From positions 1 through 11,240 of the forward strand of contig CAMVBD010000012.1 of NCBI GenBank assembly GCA_947165615.1: 11,240 nucleotides of DNA, in the 5' to 3' direction. Below are positions 1 through 6,016 of the stretch, one piece after another. Below the pieces are notes generated by a model that did not search any database, was not told the origin of the DNA, and saw only the letters and a program-made list of their open reading frames with translations. Numbering within the stretch: position 1 is the first letter of the stretch; every line of letters starts with the position of its first letter. The translations under genes and the position numbers were made by a program. The DNA is from an uncultured Clostridia bacterium. Lineage in GTDB: Bacteria; Bacillota; Clostridia; Oscillospirales; Acutalibacteraceae.

Positions 1-1
1 G

Positions 2-1402
2 CTTGCCGGCGCCATTTTGCACGATATTGCGAAAAGCGAGGAGTTTGCTCTGAATTCCACGGGCCTTGTGGACGGATACACGGTCCCAGGGACCCTGATC
101 GGCCATCTCGTGCGCGGCGCGATGATCGTGGAGCGCATCGGAAACGAACTCGATATCCCGCAGGAAACGCTGGTGCTCATTCAGCATATGCTTGTGTCCC
201 ATCACGGCGTCCCCGAATACGGCGCCGCCGTGCGCCCGCTGTTCCTCGAGGCGGAGATCCTGTCCGCGCTCGACACGCTGGACGCCAATATTTATGAGAT
301 CGAAAACGTCGTCAAGGACGTCGCGCCCGGCGGCTTCTCCAACAAGATCTGGGCGCTGGACGACCGCAAATTCCACAGCCACGGCAGAAAAAAAGTCGGA
401 ACGGACGTCACGTTCGACTGGCATATTGAGCCCGGCTCCGCGCCGGAACCTGCTTCGGAGGAAACGCAGGAAACGGAAAAACCCTGGACGGAGATCCAGA
501 TCTCCGTCCCCGTCGGAAACGTCGACGACGCCGCGAACATCGTCAATATGACCGTTCCCTACGGCGTCTACATTGAGGACTATTCTCATTTGGAGGAAGA
601 GACGTGGGAGATCGCGAACATCGATCTCATTGACGACGACCTGCTGAAAAAAGACCGCACGAAGGGCATCGTCCACGTTTACATTTCACCGGAGAATAAC
701 CCGGCGGAAGTCGTCTCCTTTATCGAAGGACGGCTGACTGCCGAAAAGATCCCTTACGAGGTGACTTTGTCCGACTGTCACAGAGAGGACTGGGAAAACA
801 ACTGGCGGCAGTACTTCAAGCCGATGAAGGTCGGCAAAAAACTGCTGATCCGTCCCGTCTGGATCGACGACTATGACCCGGACGGCAGAAAGGTCCTGAA
901 CATCGAGCCTGGCCTTGCGTTCGGCACCGGCACGCACGAGACGACGAGGCTTTGCATGGAGGCGCTGGAGGATCATATCCGTCCCGGCGTCCAGATGCTG
1001 GACGTCGGCTGCGGCAGCGGCATTCTGTCTGTCGCCGGTATGCTGCTGGGCGCACAGAGCGCCGTTGGCGTGGATATCGACAAACTCGCAGTCAAGACCG
1101 CGAAGGAAAACGGCAGGCTCAACGGCTTTGAGGCCCCTGCCTTTACCATGCTCCACGGCAACCTGGTCGACGAGGTCAGCGGCAAATACGACGTCGTGAC
1201 GGCGAATATCGTTGCGGACGCCATCATCGCCCTGACGCCGGACGTCAAGCGTTTCCTGAAGCCGGACGCCGTTTACATCGTTTCCGGTATTATTGACCTG
1301 CGCGAAGACGAGGTACGCGAGTGCCTTGTCAAAAACGGCTTTACCGTGACCGCAAAGCGCGAGGAAAACGGCTGGGTCTGTATCGAAAGCCGTATGAACT
1401 GA
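2..1402 (+). CDS. prmA: Fusion protein: YhaM-type HD exoribonuclease domain + ribosomal protein L11 methyltransferase (5' end outside window)
   Basis: The frame is open from the window edge (L-A-G-A-I-L-H-D-I-A-K), so the gene begins upstream; the TTG at 17 is an internal Leu, not a start. Numbering residues from that TTG, 1 to about 125 match the C-terminal HD phosphohydrolase domain of YhaM, a 3'-5' exoribonuclease of Firmicutes: His2-Asp3, LVSHHG (59-64), EAEILSALDTLDA (78-90) and the YhaM-like ending FSNKIWALDDRKF. A linker rich in Glu, Pro, Ser and Thr (about 135-155) leads into a full PrmA. That part has its N-terminal substrate-recognition domain from PWTEIQISV (156), then NIEPGLAFGTGTH (295-307), the S-adenosylmethionine loop DVGCGSG (329-335) and VVTANIVAD (393-401). 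PrmA trimethylates ribosomal protein L11 in the cytoplasm. No ATG, GTG or TTG precedes the PrmA part in frame until ATG 548, which would cut about 22 residues from it, so one polypeptide is the simplest reading. The M32 peptidase gene starts 20 bases after the stop. Confidence 0.9.
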   Translation, partial: LAGAILHDIAKSEEFALNSTGLVDGYTVPGTLIGHLVRGAMIVERIGNELDIPQETLVLIQHMLVSHHGVPEYGAAVRPLFLEAEILSALDTLDANIYEIENVVKDVAPGGFSNKIWALDDRKFHSHGRKKVGTDVTFDWHIEPGSAPEPASEETQETEKPWTEIQISVPVGNVDDAANIVNMTVPYGVYIEDYSHLEEETWEIANIDLIDDDLLKKDRTKGIVHVYISPENNPAEVVSFIEGRLTAEKIPYEVTLSDCHREDWENNWRQYFKPMKVGKKLLIRPVWIDDYDPDGRKVLNIEPGLAFGTGTHETTRLCMEALEDHIRPGVQMLDVGCGSGILSVAGMLLGAQSAVGVDIDKLAVKTAKENGRLNGFEAPAFTMLHGNLVDEVSGKYDVVTANIVADAIIALTPDVKRFLKPDAVYIVSGIIDLREDEVRECLVKNGFTVTAKREENGWVCIESRMN

Positions 1403-1408
1403 CTGAAT

Positions 1409-1414
1409 AGGGAG
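1409..1414 (+). promoter_or_regulatory. Ribosome binding site fixing the M32 start at 1423
   Basis: AGGGAG lies eight bases before ATG 1423. No comparable site precedes ATG 1514. This supports translation starting at 1423 and therefore a frameshift, rather than a naturally short protein. Confidence 0.75.
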
Positions 1415-1422
1415 AAAAAGAA

Positions 1423-2929
1423 ATGACGAATCAGCAAGCGTGGAAAAAAACTGTCGGGACTGCTGCAGGAGATCGACGCCTATACGCGGTGCGTCGGCAA
1501 GGTCGCCTTTGACATGGAGTGCGTCGCGCCGCCCGCGGGACTGGAACAGGCGGGCTCGGATATGGCCATCCTCGGTAAGCAGATTTATAAACTGACCCAC
1601 TCCAAAACCTACGTGGATCTGATCACCCGGCTATATAACGACAGCGAAGGTTTGACAAAAACGCAGGCCTCGGCCGTCCGGCATTTGTACGAAGACTACG
1701 CAAAGACGAAAAATATTTCCGCAAAGCTGTCTTACGAAATGGATCTTTGCTTCAACAAGGCCTACACCGACTGGCTGAACGCGAAACAGGCGGACGATTT
1801 TTCTCTGTTCCGGGATTCTTTCGCAAAAGTCATTGCTTACACGAGACAGAGCGTTTTATTGCGGGATGAGCAAAAAGAGACCGTCTACGACACGCTGCTG
1901 GACGATTATGAAAAAGGCGGAAGCATCAAACAGCTCGACGGCTTTTTTGACGCGCTCAAGGCGCGGATCATCCCGCTGGTCCGGCAGATCGTAAAAGAAG
2001 GAAAGCCCATCCGCAGCGACTTTATGAACCGTCCCGTGCCGATCCCGCAGCAGGAGGCTTTTTCACGCTATCTGCTGGAACTGGAAGGCCTTGACAGAGA
2101 CAAGTTGGTCCTGATGACGACAGAGCATCCGTTTACGGACCACTACGGCGACGTCGACGTGCGCGTCACGACCCATTATTATGAGGAAAACTTTATTTCC
2201 AACATCTTTTCCACCTTGCATGAGGGCGGACACGCGCTGTTTATGCAGAACGAGCCGAAGGCGCTTTATGACGATCACGCCGCCGACCGGATGACCAGCG
2301 CCATGCACGAGTGCATTTCGCGGTTTTTTGAGAACGTCGTCGGCAGAAGCGAAGAGTTTATTACCTTTATCATGCCGAAACTGCGGGAACTCTCGGGACA
2401 CACGTTTGACGACGTGACGGCGAAGGAGCTATTTGAGGCGGTCAATATCGCGACCCCCTCTCTTATCCGCATGGAGGCGGACGAACTGACCTACGGGCTG
2501 CACATCCTCGTGCGGTACGAACTCGAAAAGGCTTTTGTGAATGGGGAAATCACGGTCGACGAGATCCCGGCACTCTGGAAAGAGAAGTACAAAGCCTATC
2601 TCGGCGTCGACGTGCCGTCGGACGCGCTCGGCTGTCTGCAGGACGTGCACTGGACCGGCTCCTACGGCTATTTCCCGTCCTACGCGCTCGGCAACGCCTA
2701 CGGCGCGCAGATCCTGCGGACGATGGAAAAGGACTTCGACGTCTACGCCGCTATGGGCAGGGGAGATCTCAGGCAGATCGGCGACTGGCTGACCGAGCAT
2801 GTTTTCTCGATCGCTTCGCTCTCGACGCCCGACGAGTGGATCCGCGCAATCACCGGGGAAGCCTTCAACGTCAATTACTATCTTGATTATCTGGAAGAAA
2901 AATTCAAAAAACTCTATGCGCTGCAATAA
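1423..2929 (+). CDS. Family M32 metallocarboxypeptidase (carboxypeptidase Taq type), frameshifted near the N-terminus
   Basis: Zinc carboxypeptidase, cytoplasmic, removing C-terminal residues from peptides (M32, EC 3.4.17.19). Numbered from the ATG at 1514, the zinc site is HEGGH at 236-240 with the third ligand Glu266 in MHECISRFFENVVG. The His-His-Glu spacing (+4, +26) is that of the Pyrococcus M32 enzyme. Other family blocks are HPFTDHYGDVDVRVTTHY before the zinc site, then SLIRMEADELTYGLHILVRY and LQDVHWTGSYGYFPSYALGN. The true start is very likely ATG 1423, with AGGGAG at 1409-1414 eight bases upstream. From there the frame reads MTNQQAWKK and then shifts at A7 (1444-1450), ending at a TGA near 1510. 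With six A it would continue as KLSGLLQEIDAYTRCVGKV into the ORF, giving 501 residues, normal for M32. As written, an uninterrupted frame starts only at ATG 1514 (471 aa), which lacks helix 1 and has no good ribosome site. The cause could be a sequencing error or a real mutation. The gene is probably co-transcribed with prmA. Confidence 0.88.
1444..1450 (+). other. A7 homopolymer carrying a one-base frameshift
   Basis: The codons before the run (ATG ACG AAT CAG CAA GCG TGG) and those after it (CTG TCG GGA CTG CTG CAG GAG) join in one M32-like frame only if the run has six A. As given, seven A put the upstream frame into a stop near 1510. Moving from the ATG frame to the long frame needs +1 (or -2). 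A classical -1 slip would not restore it. Confidence 0.8.
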
Positions 2930-2946
2930 GCAAAAGCGCGCGATCG

Positions 2947-2971
2947 GCCGTCCCTCTCGGGGCGGCTTTTT
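2947..2971 (+). terminator. Rho-independent terminator after the M32 peptidase gene
   Basis: GCCGTCCC (2947-2954), loop TCTC and GGGGCGGC (2959-2966) form an 8-bp stem with one G-T wobble, followed by TTTTT. It starts 17 bases after the peptidase stop and separates the housekeeping transcript from the sporulation operon. Confidence 0.88.
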
Positions 2972-2989
2972 CTGTTTCCGCTTTCCCGT

Positions 2990-3023
2990 TCCGACATATT
3001 TTGTACGAAGCAAACGGTATAAT
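2990..3023 (+). promoter_or_regulatory. Putative spoIIG-type promoter with Spo0A-box-like element
   Basis: A perfect -10 TATAAT is at 3018-3023, 24 bases before the GTG of spoIIGA. No TTGACA-like hexamer lies 16-18 bp upstream. The best -35 candidate is CCGACA at 2991-2996 (4 of 6), with a 21-bp spacer. TCCGACA at 2990-2996 matches the inverted Spo0A box TTCGACA in 6 of 7 positions. In B. subtilis the spoIIG promoter likewise has an overlong spacer (22 bp) and needs phosphorylated Spo0A. The match is by eye. Confidence 0.5.
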
Positions 3024-3046
3024 ATACGGGAAACGGAGGTACGAAC

Positions 3047-3919
3047 GTGCAGCAGGTCATATACGTGGACGTTCTGATCGTGCTCAATACGGTCATTACG
3101 TTTATTCTTCTTCTTTGTGTTCGCCAGTTTACGGGCTGCGCGACGGGCTCCGGGCGTCTTGTTGCGGCGTCCCTGGTCGGCGGAGTCTATTCGCTGATCA
3201 TCCTCGCTCCGCCCATGAACCTCTTTTTAACGCTGCTCACGAAAGCGGCAGTCGGGTTAAGCATTACATATATCGCGTTCCGCGCGACGCGGCTGCGCCA
3301 CATCCTGCGCTCGGGACTGCTGTTCTTGGGCATGAGCTTTTTGTTCGCCGGCGTTCTTTACGCCGTCACGCTGACCGGAACGAACCGTCTGACGTATAAT
3401 AACGGATTCGGATATATGGAACTCAGCCTGCCTGCGCTTGTCGCCTTGTGCGTTACGCTGTATCTTGTGATCCTTTTGCTTCGAAAAAAGGTGTTTCTCG
3501 CAAAAGAACAGGACGCTGTTTACCGCATGGAACTTTTCTATAAAGAAAACAGTTTTCGGGGAAGCGCGCTGCTGGACACCGGGAACGGATTACGGAACGC
3601 GTATTCGGACAGTGAAGTCATTCTTCTGACGGAAGACGCCGCAAAGATCCTGACCGGGTTCCGGGTCACGGCGGACGTTGCGAAAATGTCGGACTTGGGA
3701 CTTCCGGTCCGGTTGCTGCCGGTAAAAGCGTTATCTGCCGAGAAGCTCCTGCCGGCTTTTACCGCGGAAAAACTGATCGTATACGACGAGGGCGTCCGGC
3801 GGGAGGTCCAGTCTCCCTGCGTTGCCGTTACAGACGATCCTTTGGGACGGGAACGCTATCAGGCGCTGCTTTCGGGCTCATTTTTTGAAAGAAGGGAATA
3901 TGTATGCTCCAAAAACTGA
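3047..3919 (+). CDS. spoIIGA: Sporulation sigma-E factor processing peptidase SpoIIGA
   Basis: Membrane-embedded aspartic protease that cleaves the pro-sequence of sigma-E in the mother cell after asymmetric septation, on a signal from SpoIIR in the forespore. The 290-residue protein has about five hydrophobic segments in its first 147 residues (roughly 4-24, 36-54, 57-78, 87-108, 128-147). A cytoplasmic C-terminal domain follows, carrying the catalytic motif LLDTGN, with Asp177 in the position of the DSGN aspartate of B. subtilis SpoIIGA. Length is close to the usual 300 or so. The start is GTG 3047, chosen because GGAGGT at 3035-3040 lies six bases upstream and the N-terminus (IYVDVLIVLN) aligns with the family (IYLDVIWLLN). 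Its last 16 bases overlap sigE, so translation is probably coupled, which fits protease and substrate acting as a pair. Identification rests on sequence features plus the diagnostic sigE neighbour. Confidence 0.93.
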   Translation: MQQVIYVDVLIVLNTVITFILLLCVRQFTGCATGSGRLVAASLVGGVYSLIILAPPMNLFLTLLTKAAVGLSITYIAFRATRLRHILRSGLLFLGMSFLFAGVLYAVTLTGTNRLTYNNGFGYMELSLPALVALCVTLYLVILLLRKKVFLAKEQDAVYRMELFYKENSFRGSALLDTGNGLRNAYSDSEVILLTEDAAKILTGFRVTADVAKMSDLGLPVRLLPVKALSAEKLLPAFTAEKLIVYDEGVRREVQSPCVAVTDDPLGRERYQALLSGSFFERREYVCSKN

Positions 3920-4629
3920 AGGCGTGGCTCAGCCGCTTCTTTCATAAAAGAAATGGCGCTGAAAGCGGGACCGTTTATTTTTTGGACGGCAGTCCCGCTC
4001 TTCCCGCGCCATTGACGCGGGAAGAGGAGGCGGCGTGTTTTGACGCGATCCGGAAAGGAGATGAAAAAGCGCGGGAAACGCTGATCGTGCACAATCTTCG
4101 CCTTGTCGTCTATATCGCAAAAAAATTCGATTCGGCTGCGACGCCTTTGGAGGACTTGATCTCCATCGGCACCATCGGACTCATTAAAGCGGTCCGCACG
4201 TTTGACCCGGATAAAAAGATCAAACTTGCGACCTATGCCAGCCGCTGTGTGGAGAACGAGATCCTGATGCATTTGAGAAAAATCTCTGCGAGAGGAGCGG
4301 AGATCAGCATCGACGAGCCGCTCAACTTTGACGCGGACGGAAACGAGCTGCTATTGTCGGACATTTTGTCCACTTCGCCGGACGTCATCAGCGACGGACT
4401 GGAAAACGAGGATGAGATCCGTATGCTGATGGACTGTGTTTCGCGGCTTTCCGACCGGGAAAAACAGATCGTCTGCATGCGTTTCGGTCTGGCGGGCAGT
4501 AAGGAATATACGCAAAAGCAGGTCGCGGACTTTATGGGGATCTCTCAAAGCTATATCTCCCGGATCGAAAAGAAGATCCTGCAAACGCTGAAAGAGGGAA
4601 TCGACAAAGAGATGAAACAGGCGATCTGA
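3904..4629 (+). CDS. sigE: RNA polymerase sporulation sigma-E factor (pro-sigma-E)
   Basis: Mother-cell-specific sigma factor of early sporulation, made as an inactive, membrane-associated precursor. The 241-residue protein starts with a basic, amphipathic pro-sequence (MLQKLKAWLSRFFHKR). TVYFLDGSPALP (23-34) aligns with the cleavage region VYYIGGSEALP of B. subtilis, which puts the cut near Tyr25/Phe26 with a pro-sequence about two residues shorter. Region 2 is nearly identical to known sigma-E: NLRLVVYIAKKF (64-75), EDLISIGTIGLIKAV (83-97), and KKIKLATYASRCVENEILMHLR (104-125) covering -10 recognition. Region 4 ends with the helix-turn-helix TQKQVADFMGISQSYISR (203-220). AAGGGA at 3892-3897 is six bases before the ATG, inside the end of spoIIGA. 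The usual third gene, sigG, does not follow. A GH125 gene comes next, with its own promoter and no terminator visible between them. Confidence 0.96.
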   Translation: MLQKLKAWLSRFFHKRNGAESGTVYFLDGSPALPAPLTREEEAACFDAIRKGDEKARETLIVHNLRLVVYIAKKFDSAATPLEDLISIGTIGLIKAVRTFDPDKKIKLATYASRCVENEILMHLRKISARGAEISIDEPLNFDADGNELLLSDILSTSPDVISDGLENEDEIRMLMDCVSRLSDREKQIVCMRFGLAGSKEYTQKQVADFMGISQSYISRIEKKILQTLKEGIDKEMKQAI

Positions 4630-4642
4630 TTTCGGAAATGTC

Positions 4643-4671
4643 TTGTCTTTTTTATGGAAATGTGGTATAGT
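4643..4671 (+). promoter_or_regulatory. Sigma-A promoter with extended -10 for the GH125 gene
   Basis: TTGTCT (4643-4648), a 17-bp spacer and TATAGT (4666-4671), preceded by TGG (extended -10). Transcription should start near 4678. This lies downstream of the ATG at 4654, so that ATG cannot be the start for this transcript. Confidence 0.75.
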
Positions 4672-4704
4672 TCAGGTATCCTAAGAAACGGAGTGCTGTT
4701 TGCC

Positions 4705-5967
4705 ATGCGGATCCCTGCCATATTACAGACCTATGCCGAAGAACTGACAAAAAAGACACAAAAGACGTTTCCGGCGCTGGCGCCTCTCGCGGCGCGGTGT
4801 TACCTGAATACGATCGAAACAACGGTCAAAGAATGCCCTAACGGGGATTATTTCGTGATCACCGGCGACATCCCCGCCATGTGGCTGCGGGATTCCTCCG
4901 CCCAGTTAAGACCCTACGCGCCGTTTTGCAAGGACAGCGAAGAAATGCGCGAGATCTTTCGCGGCGCGATCCGGCGTCACGCGTTCTACGTGGCGCTTGA
5001 CCCCTATTCCAACGCCTTCAACGAAGCGGCGAATGATAAACGGTTTTCGAGAGATGAAACGGATTTTGATTCGCCCTATATCTGGGAACGGAAGTACGAG
5101 ACCGACTCGCTGTGCGCTTCTGTTTTTCTTGTGGGAGATTACTATGACGTTACGGGGGATCCCTCCGTCCTGACGCCGGATACTCTGAATATGCTGCATA
5201 AGGTCATTGACACTTTTACTGTCGAGCAGGATCACGAGAGCCGTTCATCCTATTTCTTCCGCCGCAAAAACTGCCCCGAAACCGATACGCTGCCGCTGGA
5301 CGGCAAAGGAAATCCCGTTGCCGTGACCGGCATGACGTGGTCCGGCTTTCGTCCGTCTGACGACCGGTGCGTCTATAATTATCTGATCCCCGCCAATATG
5401 ATGGCTGTCGTCGCCATGAAAAAAGCCGAAAAACTGCTCTCTTTGGCCGGTGACGCCGCGTATGCCGAAAAAGCAAGGACGCTTGGCAGGGAGATCGACG
5501 AGGGGATCCGGAAATACGGCATCGTCGAAACGAAGGAATTCGGAAAGATCTGGGCGTATGAGACCGACGGGCTCGGCCATTACGTCTTCATGGACGACGC
5601 CAATTCCCCGTCGCTGCTTTCCGCGCCGTACATCGGCTACTGCGAAAAAGACGATCCCATCTATCAGAACACCAGAAGGTTCATTCTTTCCAAATCGAAT
5701 CCATGGTACTTTGAAGGCTCGGCCGCAAAAGGGATCGGCTCGCCTCACACCGGAAAGGACAAGATCTGGCATATCTCGCTTATCATGCAGATCCTGACGT
5801 CAACGGATGAGGAAGAAAAACAGACCTGTCTGAAATATCTTGCCGCTACGCACGCCGGAACGGGGTATATGCATGAGTCTTTCAACAAAGACGATCCCGC
5901 GGACTTTACAAGATCGTGGTTCGCCTGGGCAAACGCCTTGTTCGCGCAAATGCTCGGTACTCTGTGA
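4705..5967 (+). CDS. GH125 exo-alpha-1,6-mannosidase
   Basis: Glycoside hydrolase of family GH125 (formerly DUF1237), a metal-independent inverting enzyme that removes terminal alpha-1,6-linked mannose, as from trimmed N-glycans. With start ATG 4705 it has 420 residues, matching clostridial and streptococcal homologues of about 430. The diagnostic block is GDIPAMWLRDSSAQLRPY (54-71). Others are WERKYETDSLCASVFL (127-142), GMTWSGFRPSDD (209-220), NYLIPANMM (225-233) and GYMHESFNKDD plus FTRSWFAWANALF at the end. From family literature as I recall it, the catalytic acid is an Asp at about 220 and the base a Glu at about 393; Asp219/Asp220 and Glu391 sit at the corresponding places. No signal peptide is seen, so it should work in the cytoplasm on imported oligosaccharides. 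The open frame extends back to ATG 4654, but that codon lies between the -35 and -10 boxes of the gene's own promoter. GGAG at 4690-4693 serves ATG 4705. Confidence 0.92.
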   Translation: MRIPAILQTYAEELTKKTQKTFPALAPLAARCYLNTIETTVKECPNGDYFVITGDIPAMWLRDSSAQLRPYAPFCKDSEEMREIFRGAIRRHAFYVALDPYSNAFNEAANDKRFSRDETDFDSPYIWERKYETDSLCASVFLVGDYYDVTGDPSVLTPDTLNMLHKVIDTFTVEQDHESRSSYFFRRKNCPETDTLPLDGKGNPVAVTGMTWSGFRPSDDRCVYNYLIPANMMAVVAMKKAEKLLSLAGDAAYAEKARTLGREIDEGIRKYGIVETKEFGKIWAYETDGLGHYVFMDDANSPSLLSAPYIGYCEKDDPIYQNTRRFILSKSNPWYFEGSAAKGIGSPHTGKDKIWHISLIMQILTSTDEEEKQTCLKYLAATHAGTGYMHESFNKDDPADFTRSWFAWANALFAQMLGTL

Positions 5968-5970
5968 TAA

Positions 5971-6004
5971 AAACGCCGGACCTCCGTTTGGAGATCCGGC
6001 GTTT
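5971..6004. terminator. Bidirectional terminator between convergent GH125 and GH13 genes
   Basis: AAACGCCGGA (5971-5980) and TCCGGCGTTT (5995-6004) are a perfect 10-bp inverted repeat. Inside it, CTCC/GGAG can also pair around a GTTT loop. On the minus strand the stem is followed by TTTTT, a good terminator for the amylase gene. On the plus strand only TTT follows, so it is weaker in that direction. It sits 3 bases after the GH125 stop and 12 bases past the amylase stop. Confidence 0.87.
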
Positions 6005-6016
6005 ATGTTGAAAGGA

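Noticed and set aside
1444..1450. Programmed -1 ribosomal frameshift at the A7 run
   Set aside because: The long frame is reached by +1 or -2, not -1. There is no downstream pseudoknot and no stimulatory Shine-Dalgarno sequence at the needed spacing, and seven A is short for efficient transcriptional slippage. An indel is simpler.
686..1600. Long antisense open frame (304 codons) opposite prmA and the peptidase start
   Set aside because: It lies wholly opposite well-identified coding sequence, has no family-like motifs and no promoter or ribosome site. It is explained by the GC-leaning third positions of the sense genes.
3001..3023. TTGTAC (3001-3006) as the -35 of the spoIIGA promoter
   Set aside because: It is only 11 bp from the TATAAT, far too close for a sigma-A promoter.
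4654..4704. GH125 start at ATG 4654
   Set aside because: It sits inside the gene's own promoter and lacks a ribosome site. The added residues do not resemble the family or a signal peptide.
5971..6004. Inverted repeat as an insertion-sequence end or attachment site
   Set aside because: It is a short perfect hairpin with T-runs placed exactly between two convergent stops, which is the normal form of a bidirectional terminator. No transposase or target duplication is present.
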